Source: Lepidodermella squamata
Lineage: Eukaryota; Gastrotricha
Length of the DNA stretch: 64,000 bases
Assembly: GCA_047495785.1 (NCBI GenBank)
Contig: JBLDXI010000024.1
Location: 1,426,001-1,490,000, forward strand
Reading direction: 5' to 3'
Within the stretch, counting starts at the first letter, position 1. Each line of letters starts with the position of its first letter. Positions 53,385 to 64,000 of the stretch are shown one piece after another. A program made the translations under genes and the position numbers. The notes under the pieces are model-generated. The model was not told the DNA's origin, searched no databases, and saw only the letters and a list, made by a program, of their open reading frames with translations.

Positions 53385-55115
53385 ATGTATTTAAAGATAG
53401 GAAATACCATGAGGACGAGAGTCGAATTTCGGTTCATGCTACCGTCTTTTGTGTTTCTGATCGTCATCAGCGTGACCCTGATCAGCAACTGGCTTGGCGA
53501 CTACCCAGATAGAGAACTGGTCAATATCAGCCGGGCTCGTGAAATGTCATCATCCGACGAAGCCGCCCGATTCCAGAAACTAACTGCTCCGCTCGAGAAG
53601 ACATTTCAGGAAAGAAATAACCGGGTGGCAGATGTTTGCAAGAGAAAGTATAACGTTGAACCTGGGATTATGAATGCTACCTTTCTACCCGACAGCCTGA
53701 AGGCTGATTCCAGGCCCTACCTCTTAGTGGACACCCTGCGCAAGGTGCTGTTTTGCAGGTGGGTTTTTTCTCGATTACAGTTTTTTTCATAGCATTTTTC
53801 ATTTTCAGGGTACCCTATGCCGGCTCTTTAGCTTGGAAGAAACTTTTTCTCCGCATGAGCGGGCAAACTGATTTCGCCTCAAGCGATTCGATCAGCGACG
53901 AATTGGCCCGAGACGACGACGCCGAATGGGCGAATCTGGCGCCGATTTCTAGCCTCAGCGAATCACAAATCGCGGACGTCCTGACGACGTACAAAAAAAT
54001 TATGATCGTCCGAAACGTAGGTCATAAATTCCGCCCTGATTGTTCTTTATCAATAACAGCGGTGACTCATTATGGGTTTTTTTTTAGCCGATCGATAAAT
54101 TGATCACGGCGTGGCGCGATTTGCTCACCGGTTCGAACAGCGACTACTCGCAGCGGTTTGGCGACTATATAAATAAAAAATACAAGCGAGAACCGACGTA
54201 TGCAACGCGGGAGACGGAAAACCCGCACGGGTTCACGTCCGTGAAACTGCGTGATTTTCTAAAATTTATTGCGAAAGAGGGCACTACGACAATGGACGAT
54301 CCTACCTGGCGGCAACAGGTTTGTCCGAGTAGATAGATTGATCAATTATTTATTGGGCGTTGAATATAAATTGCTAAATATTGGGTGAATCTCCGGTATG
54401 ACATAATACGCACACAGGGTGACACTGATTGGTATTAGCAGGGCAGGGCTTTCGCTGAAAATTCGGGTGATTTTTTAGACTCATAAAATGCGTCTGAGAT
54501 TTAATTTTCTAGTTTTAATTTTCTTCAATTTCCTAAAAAAAACAGCCCATGATAATTTCAAAATGTAACCCTAAGTTCAAAGCCGAAAATTAATAATTAA
54601 ATAATAATAAAATGCGGGTAAAAGGTCGTAAAATCACTCAAGTTCGCAGACCAATCGGAAATCCTATTTTCCCCTCTTTGGCCCAAAGATGAAAATTTTA
54701 TGAGGCGACGTTGAAATTAGAAAAATTATCCGAATATTTATATTAATTTTATAATTTATTTTCATAATAAACCCAGATGGGGCCCAGCTAATAATTTAAT
54801 ATCTCAATTTTTCAGCACTTGCACTGCGGAGTTTGCCACATAAAATGGGACATCATCGGAAAATACGAATCCCTCGAAAGTGAAGTCGATTACATAATTG
54901 CTGAAATCACTGGCGACTACCTCGAATATAACACGAAGCGTTGGCGACTTCCCGGCTTGTTAGCTAGTAAAAAGAAACGACCTGGCCTTATGCAGCTTCA
55001 GTATAATAACCGCGACGCTTTCAGATCCAGCGTGCCTAGTCAACAGATCAGAGAAGCCGTGCTCAGAACTTATTCAGTTGATATGCAAATTTTTGATTAC
55101 AAATACGACGCATGA
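53385..55115 (+). CDS. Sulfotransferase-like protein with altered PAPS site (ST6)
   Basis: Four exons: 53385-53758, 53809-54016, 54088-54318, 54816-55115; 370 residues, joins in phase (a start at 53409 is also possible). The signal anchor is at about residues 17-36. The exon structure and PB motif (MIVRNPIDKLITAW) place it in the same family. The PSB motif, however, reads VPYAGSLAWKK: the lysine conserved in PKxGS/PKxAS of the others, which contacts the PAPS phosphosulfate, is Tyr. The downstream block is CGVCHIKWDIIGKYESL, with Trp-Asp for the usual Tyr-Asp. Probably a diverged or inactive member. Confidence 0.75.
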
Positions 55116-55267
55116 ATATATAGGATTTCCAATTATTTTATTTCCAGCCTTTCATTTTTTCGACAATCATAAAAACCGACTGCTATACTTATTAATTTCA
55201 CTTTTCCGTTCTATCAAAAAATTTCCAATAAACTGGTTTATCATTTGAGAAACACAAAAAAAACATC

Positions 55268-57850
55268 TCATGAGCAAAAACAGAACTTTTTAGCGGCGGA
55301 TGATCCATTCATACACCAAGATTGATTGCCGTACGGGTTGATCCGCTGCACTTCACCGACCACTGTCCACGCCGAATTCTTGCTAGTCACGTGCGCCTCA
55401 AATAATGCATCACTCGGTTGGGCGCGCGCGACTATTACGTAATCATCCTTCGGACTGACAATGCCCCGCATCCACCTACCAGCTGCGAGGTTAATAATAC
55501 CCCTCGCCGCTATTCGACTCGCAGATTCAACGTCCTTCAACTTGAATCGCGCACACCGCGTTTTATCGTCGGCAAATTTGACCCGCGGCGGGATCCATTT
55601 CGTGTCAAGCTCGCTGTTAATACTGTCAATGAGATGCCTAGCGGCGTCGACAACGGTTTCGTCTGAGTTGGGCTCGGCGATAGGCGTTTCTTTATAACAG
55701 GCGCAATACTGCTCGGGCACGTTGGCTTGGTAGCAATTGCGAGATCGCTCGAACACCTCTGAGAATAAACTCGCCGACCATCGATCTGGGTTCGCGCTAA
55801 TAAGCCGAGGAAATGCTAAAAAAATTATTGAAAAAAATTATTTTAAAATTATTTTAAAAATTAAAAAAATTAAATTAAAAATTCTGCCTTAATTTTCTGT
55901 TAAATTTATCATTTTTCTTTATACATCGTGTCCCATAAAATAACGTAAAAAAGCAAATACATGGAAAAGGAATCGGAAACTCTAAAATAAGAGATGAAGT
56001 CTCAGAAAAATAAAATATGCCATGAGAATGTCTCGTGAGAACGGGATTAAAAAATCCGAAGAAATTTGACCCAACCAGGAAAAATCCGAAAATTACCGAA
56101 TCAATCGGGGTTTACAGGGTTTATTCCAGGAAATTTCTATTTCCTCGGAAAAACCGTGGATAAAGGATGGAAGATTTCCCCAGTGGGCCTAATTAAAAAA
56201 AATTAGTTCAAATTCCTAGAAAAAAATTCCAGAATTTAAAATAGTTGCCCAACTTCTCGGACACGCTGTTGTAAACAAATTGTTGAGATATTTTAAAGGT
56301 AATGCTCACGTTTTGGAGGAAGTTTCGGCTTGGAAGACAGGTGTAAAATGTGCTGAAGAGTTTGATGAAAATCAATCGGCGTCGTCAGTCGATCTTTATT
56401 AGCTTGAAAAGTTTTGACTAGCTCGGGGTATTGCCGCTTGAACGCTTCGGGTAGCAGTGCGGCAAAAAACGGCATTCGATCTTCAATACGACCAATAATT
56501 GAATTGCGAATGCTAAAAATTTCAAATAAAATTTCAAAATAAATGAACAAGAATTATCCCTTACTTATCAAATCTAGCGCCATGGTCTGATATGACGAAT
56601 ACGAAAGTCCTTTCACGAACACTTTCAACAGAATTAAGCCATTCGAGGAGACTCGCCAGCTCATCGTCGCAGATTGCCACTAAATTTGAAAAATCGTGGC
56701 TCGGTTCGACAAGCCACGACAAGCCGAAATACGGTTTCCGCTTCTCATAAGCTCGAATGAATTGCTTAACGCTGTAATCCCACAACATTTGAAACTTTTT
56801 GCGGCCTTGAAAGCACGTACTAGACGATGACGTTAATTTGATATTTTTCGACTCGAGAATTTGAAGCACAGAATTGATGACAGTGTCATAGGGGCGGAAT
56901 TCTTGCAGAGCAACAAACAGCGTTCGCCCGAAATGGTCCGTCGGCTGGACTTTAAAGCCTTTTTTCTGCCATTGAAACGTCCCTAATTCTGGCAAATCTT
57001 CCGAAATCAATGTGGCATAACCTTCATTCTTGTACTTTTTCCAGATGAACGGGAAGTCGTCGAAAACCTGGCAATTGTAGCCGTTATGAGGCAACTGAAG
57101 CTTCTCCTTTTCGTCGAGTTCGACTCGATAGCCAGTTAATAACGGAACTAAATTCGGGTAGGTATTTTCGCCGACTTTATTGTAGCCATTGAGAAAAAAA
57201 GCGCCCAACTTATTCAGCATTTCCAGGGAATGAGGCAGGGTTCGAACGAAATTGAGCTGAGAGACAGAATCAATGCCGATAATAATGACATTCCACGCCG
57301 AATTGGTCGGATCAACCTCGCTTTTAGGCGGAAGAATTTTAGCGAAAATATCAGAATAAACAGGGCTGGTTTGATCAATATCGGCGGGTTTGAAGCACGA
57401 AATTTCGATAAACTCAGAATCGACCGGCCATTCAGTGAATGGAAAACTCAAAATCTTCACGTAATTGGTTCCGTAAATCAGCTTAAAATCGTCGTTTCCT
57501 CGATTAATAGTCCGGTATCTGCAGCTTAAATTTCCGGGGTTTGATTTGATGAGGATATCGCCGCTTTCTGGGTTCTGCTCCAAGACGATTAAATTGCTAG
57601 GCACCGGGCAATCGAACGGCTCGACTTTGTGGTAGTACTTAGCCACAGTTGGGTCCCAGGGGTCGAAAACTGGTATGTGGCACTGTTCGTCGCCATTCTC
57701 TTGATTTTGAGATGCGGCGAACGATTTAGGATCGAATTCAATCAGGGTGTTGACGAAGAGACCGAGAGCGGATGCGAGGGCAACAAAGGCGCATACCCCA
57801 GGCACGTTGATATTGCGCGAACCCGACAACCGTCTCAGTCCGAGGGTCAT
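55268..57850 (-). CDS. DUF229 alkaline-phosphatase-fold protein B
   Basis: Three exons: 57850-56565, 56512-56310, 55815-55268; 678 residues. The signal anchor is at about residues 17-36. Motifs: IIGIDSVSQLNFVR, GENTYPNLVPLLTG with the Thr nucleophile, EPSHDF, ISDHGARFDK, and the Cys-rich C-terminus CYQANVPEQYCACYKE ... KFCFCS. Compared with A and C it lacks the intron after VELLPG, so its first exon spans both. Intron 2 carries a MITE. It converges with ST6, with 152 bp between the stops. Likely a lumenal phosphodiesterase- or transferase-like enzyme; substrate unknown. Confidence 0.82.
55924..56268 (-). mobile_element. Mariner-type MITE, copy 4 (in DUF229-B intron 2)
   Basis: 345 bp with ends CATCGTGTCCCA and TCGGACACGCTG and TA at the left side. 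It has the same internal blocks as copy 2 and the same orientation, and occupies most of the intron. It sits in the same intron position as copy 3 in DUF229-A but in the opposite orientation. Confidence 0.8.
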
Positions 57851-59980
57851 TACTTGTTAATGCTAATTACATCTAAAAATATAAATTTTGTTCAGAAAAA
57901 TCATGGAAAAATGGCTACAAAAATGACATGAAAACGGCAGACAAGAATAAAAAACCCTCGTAATAAAAATAATGATACATACCAGAAGCAAAAAATACGC
58001 TGAGTCATAATATTATGGTGATGAAAAAACGTGGAAAAGGGCCAGCGAAATTCATTGACTTGAATCATTGCATCAGACGTCCAAGATTGAACGGGAAAGA
58101 GAATAAATTGAACGAGAAAATCACGTGAAATGTAGAACGCAGCAAGCGCTAAATTATTTCCTTGCCCTTTCATTTTGCGTGACCTGCCGCGGCGAAATTT
58201 ACACTCTCGTAACGAATGCTTATATAATAATAAAATCTTACTATTGTTAATGAAAGCTAGGCAATAAAGATTGATTTCTCTCCTAATAATATTACATAGC
58301 TGATACTATATATTGTTATTAATGGCGCGACGTGAAAGGTCAGACGATGATCGGCGTGTAGACGCCGAAGATTGAAACCTGCTCGAGGTCATCAGTAAGA
58401 TGCGGGCAAACAGCGTCGATAATGAATGCAAATATAAGGCGTGATTTGCGGCAAAATCTTGCTAAAGCCACGCGGCCTCTGTCAGCGCCATGAAGATGCA
58501 TAAGAGAAGAGCTGATATGACGCTGATATAGCCTCGACAAGTAAGACATCACTTAAAATATAGGAATACTGAATAAAAATACCAAAAATTCAGATTTTTT
58601 AATAGCCTCAATAATTAAATGAAAATAGAAAATAGTAAAAATTGGAACGCGTTCACTAAAATTCCAATAAAATTCAGATAAATTCATTAAGACATGAAAT
58701 GAATGTTTGTTTCTTTTCCCCGCGACTGAACGTCTGTACCCTTTCGGGTTTTGAGGTAGGCCCAAGGCCCCCACAGCCGAGAAAATCTTACTTTTGTTAT
58801 AAAATTCAAAATCTTCCGGAGACTAGACACTAGACTATTTTTCGCCTAAAATTCATTGTGAAAAGCATATTATAATTAGAGCAGCAGATCTTCTCAGAAA
58901 AAGTAATCTCTCAAAGATTAGCGATAGATCAATAGCTTTTAACTGAAACATCGGCCATAGAAGATCTCATCAGGGTTTATAACATTACGGACCCGACTGA
59001 GTCATGCTCAAGCGATATTATTAGTATACACGAAAACCACTGCATGCTGCAAGCAATGTTATACGCATTTGCTGATGTTGCTTGCTAAACGTGCGTTTGT
59101 AATTAAAGGCGGAGAAAATTCTGCACGCATTTCGACTTCATATTGCATAAGCACTGTAAAACTTGGTTGTGATGATGCATGTAGAACGTTGCCAGCGTTG
59201 TCTGGTCAGTCTCGGTTTATGTATATGTAAGTCTGTGCTCGTAATAGCAATAAAACGCGGGTGCTAAACTATTCGGGTCACTGCGAGAGAAGTGGCGATG
59301 CGAGCACATCGTAGTAAAATGGTAATTAAATTACATAAACCGCTGTGCGTCATAAAATTACAGGCTAAAAACATATGCCGATAGCAGCAAATGAGAATTT
59401 AATAAAATATTTTAAAAATCAGAGTACAAAATTTGTCCAAAAATCGGTTGTTTGCCGCGCCATTCATTGTATTTGCTCTCATATTTGAATGCTAAAAATA
59501 TTGACTCGGCATAGATGAGGGCATTATGGCGCGCGCGTAGAAAGCAGGTAATGTTTAGTTTCTGCGCTGAATTAGAAAATCTATGCCCTGCATTTTTAAA
59601 ACACTATATTTAGCATTGTAGTAGTAATTGATGCACAGGATTGCGATGCTTTCAACCGTCCGCATTTTAGTACTGCAGAACTAATGTGGGAGCAGCGCGA
59701 GCGTGTTTGTTGTGCGTGCTAGGAAGCGGCATTCACAGTTTTATAGCACTCATCACGGGCTGAAATAAAGATTCCGGAAATTGCACGCTTTTCTTCATAC
59801 ATGCTGGCCGCGCTGTGATAGTGATAAATAAAACCCAGAAGTCACTACATATATGCTGTATAATATGTATCTATCCATACGCCGCAAAGTGGCGCAGCAT
59901 CAAGTGCCGCCGCTGCTTTCTCGACATTCCCGCGGTTTACAAACACAAATACAGTGATACTTGTTAGCCTTTATACTTGG
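57851..59980. other. Intergenic, no gene seen
   Basis: AT-rich sequence upstream of DUF229-B. Frames are short and without domains. No RNA gene was recognised. Confidence 0.45.
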
Positions 59981-60404
59981 CCGTTAACAAGTGAAAAGTG
60001 GCGTATTCAGCAAATAGCAAAAAGTGAGCTGACTTGAAGAGGGACGATTCTAGATGTCCCTCCTCAGTTTTTCTTGAGTATTTTGAATTTTCAAAATTCA
60101 GATCTCTAGGAGGCTCACATCCACCTCAAAAGACGAGATTTAGGTTGAAGTGGAAGCACTAGCTTGATTCCATCTCTATTTGTGAATATCTAGCAAGATT
60201 TCTCACATCAGATTACCCTCTGCGCATAAGAAATAGTACTAGAATTTATTGCGTGACGAATTATTAATTGATGCAATTTTTTTAAGCGCGCATTTTATCG
60301 AAATTAGCAATTATTTACCCGTGAACTTTGACTCCTTGTTCATTGATCTTGAAAGAGGCATCAAAATCTCACGATGCCACAAATTTCTTTTCACTTGTTA
60401 ACGG
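59981..60404. repeat. Possible MITE with 18-bp terminal inverted repeats
   Basis: CCGTTAACAAGTGAAAAG (59981-59998) recurs as its exact reverse complement at 60387-60404. ACTTG lies close to both outer ends, but no clean target duplication is seen. There is no coding capacity in the 424 bp. Nothing else was recognised between 60405 and the DUF229-C stop. Confidence 0.6.
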
Positions 60405-60635
60405 TCACTTGATATATATGTACTTGGCCTTTCATTATTTTATACGATCGGTATATCTTTTAAATATCTAATAAAATATCTTTTAAATTTTTAAGGAGGA
60501 GTTTTTTTTCATGAGAGGTCTCTATAAGTGGTAAAGAGCCAAATCACGATCTTTCTCGAACTTTATTTCAAAAATGACATATATTTTGAAAAAACTTTGA
60601 TTAAAACGCTAATTAACGCTAATAAGAAGATACTT

Positions 60636-63239
60636 TTAATTAATCAGCTGTGAGCAGTAACAAAATTTTTTAGCCGCTGACGATCCGCCGATGCACCACG
60701 ATTGATTACCGTACGCATTTATCCGCTGAATTTCGCCCTGAGTCATCCACGATTTTTTACCGTCTCGTACAACATGTGCCTCGAATAGCGCGCCGCTTGG
60801 CTCTGCACGTGCGATGATTACGTAATCGTCTTTCGGCCCGGCAACACCGCGCACCCAGCCGCCGCCGGTCGCTGAAATCAGCACGCTCTTCGACGCGCCC
60901 ATTCTCGAGGCGGATTCAACACCGCCGAGGTGGAAAACCGCACATCGATGCTTGTCGTCCTCGAAGCGCGTGTTCGGAGGAGCGTATTTCGTTCGAATGT
61001 CCAAGTTGATGGATTCAACGATGTAACTCGCTGCTTCGTGGACGATTTTATCGGAGTCAGGGTTCGAAATGAGCGTTTCTTGATAGCAGGCGCAGTAATT
61101 TTCGGGGACATTCGCTTGAAAGCAATTTCTCGTTCGAGGCAAAACTTCTGCCAATAAGCTTGCTGACCATATTTTAGGGTCATCGTCCGTTAGCCTCGAA
61201 AAACCTACAAGAATAAACGATTTCTAGCCTATTTATAAGGTTTAAATCCGCTCACCTTGTGATGTTTGATTTTTGGTGATAATTAGAATATGCTGCAGTG
61301 TTTGATGCAGATCGAGAGGAGTAGTTAACCGTTCTGTGTTGGCTTGAATATTTTCGACCAGTTTAGGATATTGATTTTTGAAAGCTTCGGGCAAAATAGC
61401 TGAGAAGAAAGGCATTCGATCTTCGATTCGGCCGATCATAGTGTTACGAATGCTAATAAAATAAAGAAACATTATTTTATAAAAAAAATTTAAATTTTTT
61501 TAAAGTTTAAAATTATTACAACAAAAAATTTGAGTTTGTCAAGTGAATTCCCAAGATTTAGGGTTCCTGTACTAAATTTTCGAGAATTCCTTAAAATTTC
61601 ATTTCAATTTCTGTTGGTGGGAATTTAACTCGCTAATTTGGCGGAACCCCAAATTTAGGATTAAAAAAATCTTAAAATTTTGAAAATTGAGGACCCGGAG
61701 AATAATTAAGGCGAAGAATAATTTTTCTGCAATAAATTCTGCTCAGGTGAAACTGACCTCGATGAATTATTAAAAAATTATAATAGGCAGTAATAATTAA
61801 TAATTTTTTATTAATAATTTTTTATTTTTTATTTTTTCGCAATTTAAATTTTATTTTGAATAATTAAAATTGAATTTAACATACTTGTCAAATCTAGAAC
61901 CGTGATCGGACATGACGAAGACGAAGGTTCGTTGCCGTATGGCCTCGATTTTATAAAGCCAGTCCAATAATTCGACCAGGGCATCGTCACAAACCCCAAT
62001 CATATGCGCGAAGTCATGACTCGGCTCAACTAGCCACGATAAATCGAAGAAAGGCTGGTTGCGATCAACGTATTTGCGAACAAATTGCTTAACGCTGTAA
62101 TCCCACAACATTTGAAACTTCTTACGGCCTTGAAAGCACATGCTAGGCGATGCTGTTAGTTTGATGTTTTTCGACTCTAATATTTGTAATAATGGATTGA
62201 TTAGCGAGTCGAGGCCCTTTTCCAAAGCTAGGAATAAAGTTCGGCCGTAGTGATCGGTTGGAATCTCGTCGAAACCTTTTCGTTGCCAGTGGAATGACCC
62301 GATTCGAGGCATATCCTCAGCGTACATTGTGGCGTACCCGACTTCCTTAAATTGTTTCCAAATAAACGGATAGTCATTGAAAGTTTCGCCATTTGACCCA
62401 TCATGAGGTAATTTCAGTTTTTCACCTAATATCAGGTCTCAAAATTTCAAAGATTCAAGTTGGAGACAAAAATTACCTGGAAGCAGCTCGACCCTTTTCC
62501 CGGTTAAAACAGGCACCAAGTTCATGAAAGTATTTTCGCCGACTTTGTTGTAACCCTTGAAAATAAAACCGCCAAGCTGCTTGATCTTTGCAAAACTTTT
62601 CGGCAGGGTGCGTTGAAAATTCAAAAGCGACACCGAATCAACTCCAATGAACAAAATATTCCAAGCATTGTTGATCACAGCAGATTTGTTAGGCTTTGGC
62701 GGAATAACTCTCGAGAAAATGTCCGTATATATCAGGTCGTTACTCGCGGTAAAACAAGAAATTTCGATGAGCTCAGTATCTACAGGCCAATCCGTGAATG
62801 GAAATCGATCGATTTTTTGCCGCTCAGTTCCGAAAGATACCGTGAAATCGTCATCTCGGTGAATTTTTCGATAGGAACAGCTTAAATTTCCCCTATTATG
62901 CTTCAGGTAGATATCGCCACTCTCCGCATTTTGTTCCAATTCGATCTGATCACTAGCCGGCGGGCAGTTGAGTGGCGGAGGTGTTTTAATGTACTTCTGA
63001 ATACTCGGATCCCATGGGTTCAGCTCTGGTAAGTGGCACTGTCCCGAAGCGGCGCCGCTGATTTGTGGGTCGAAAATGGCGATTGTGTCGAAAAATAGGC
63101 TAAGAGTAACGGCGAGCGTAATGAAAGCGGCAAATTGCGGCAAATTAACCGTCTGATAGAAGCTGCCGTAGCGTTTGTTCATCGCAGCTATAGACGCCTT
63201 TTGCCATTTAATTACGAAAGAATCGGCTGATAATTTCAT
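60636..63239 (-). CDS. DUF229 alkaline-phosphatase-fold protein C
   Basis: Four exons: 63239-62477, 62425-61885, 61452-61256, 61204-60636; 689 residues. An ATG 19 codons in (63182) aligns better with the start of protein A. The signal anchor follows. Motifs: FIGVDSVSLLNFQR, GENTFMNLVPVLTG (nucleophile Thr kept, but Pro changed to Met in the TFPN block), EPSHDF, MSDHGSRFDK, and the Cys-rich end CFQANVPENYCACYQE ... KFCYCS. Exon positions equal those of A. The first intron is only 51 bp against 657 bp in A. Confidence 0.8.
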
Positions 63240-64000
63240 ATATAAAAAATAGCTTCACATCATTTGAAGTTTCTCTAAATTAAAACTGATTTTCAAAATT
63301 TTTAATAAATTCCTGCAATAATATCTCGCGAAAAATTGTCCTAAATTGGTGCACTTTCGGAAATGAGTATTTTTTCGCACCATTATGGCGCCATTTGATG
63401 GCTATTCAGGTCTCAATAAAGCCTATATTACACCTAGAACCTAGATGCGACGAAAAAGCATGGTTATATATAGACGTGGTGTGTTGTTTGAACTCGTCGT
63501 GGTTAGATATATTGCTACCGACTTGTATTTGCCCAACGCTTGTTGTGCTTCCGATCTGGAAGCGTGAAAAATATAATAATATCCCAGATATTTGCCATAC
63601 ATCTCACCACCGATATATAGGATAGCTAAACATCGCGATGCCAAATATCCAGTGGCTGAATTGTTTGATTCCGTCGATGGACTATTATTTGCGAATTTGC
63701 CCTTGAATTTGGTATACCGATAATAAAGTCCGAAAATAAGCTTCTAAATGTATAAGAGCCGATTTTATAAATTCTAGGAAATTTTGATCTCTTGCATGGG
63801 ACATTTTTTTATGATTCGCACTAATAAAACTTAATTTTTTTATGTCTAAAATTCTGCGAAGAAACCAGGTAAAAAACGGCTGGTTCTTACCGGACGGTTT
63901 AATTTAGGTTTACTAGGTCAGGTCACGGTTCAAGTTGGATTGGAAAAAGCTGCCTTTTTATGACCTCTGATTGTCCACTGCAGACTGGGCACTTTCCATT
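63240..64000. other. Upstream region of DUF229-C, no gene seen
   Basis: This includes the presumed promoter of DUF229-C. The short frames present show no similarity I recognise. Confidence 0.4.

Noticed and set aside
44991-63239. DUF229 genes as classical sulfatases paired with the sulfotransferases
   Set aside because: No formylglycine C/S-x-P-x-R motif is present; the equivalent position is Thr as in phosphodiesterases.

Overview
This is eukaryotic, intron-rich, AT-rich DNA from an invertebrate animal. Short introns with TTTCAG/TTTTAG/TATAG acceptors, a DUF229 family, tandem carbohydrate-sulfotransferase-like genes, P-glycoprotein and class C GPCR genes fit an ecdysozoan (nematode- or tardigrade-like). 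I cannot fix the phylum from sequence alone. Exon boundaries below come from reading frames, splice consensus and comparison between paralogues inside the window.

Layout. (1) 1-~5.6 kb: one side of a compact, intronless, integrated virus-like element of Maverick/Polinton-adintovirus type, all genes on the minus strand and overlapping or nearly abutting. It has a pX-like capsid peptide cut by the window edge, a penton-like protein, two small membrane proteins, a DDE integrase with chromodomain, a TATA-binding-protein (TBP) homologue, a basic protein and an orphan. (2) 6.6-9.4 kb: sulfotransferase-like gene ST1, then a 5'-truncated LINE (9.6-11.5 kb). (3) 12.6-15.2 kb: intronless GABA-B-like class C GPCR. 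(4) 16.6-19.8 kb: ST2 and a cysteine-rich secreted protein. (5) 22.3-24.5 kb: an eight-exon gene joining a pseudokinase-like domain to CBP/p300-type TAZ1 and KIX domains. (6) 27.2-31.9 kb: three tandem genes ST3-ST5, convergent with a secreted beta-propeller-like gene (32-33.3 kb). (7) 34.4-44.7 kb: a P-glycoprotein gene split inside an exon by a 6.2-kb CACTA-like DNA transposon. (8) 45-63.2 kb: three DUF229 genes on the minus strand (A, B, C) interspersed with ST-E (an inverted near-copy of ST1) and ST6.

How the genes relate. The recurrent theme is seven Golgi-type sulfotransferase-like genes beside three sulfatase/alkaline-phosphatase-fold DUF229 genes, suggesting a locus expanded by tandem and inverted duplication. 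Much of the rest is mobile DNA: the virus-like element, LINE, CACTA-like element, four copies of one mariner-type MITE (three in introns) and several foldback repeats. The observations most likely to be new are the TBP homologue carried by the virus-like element, the pseudokinase-TAZ-KIX fusion, and the in-frame, apparently recent transposon split of P-glycoprotein.
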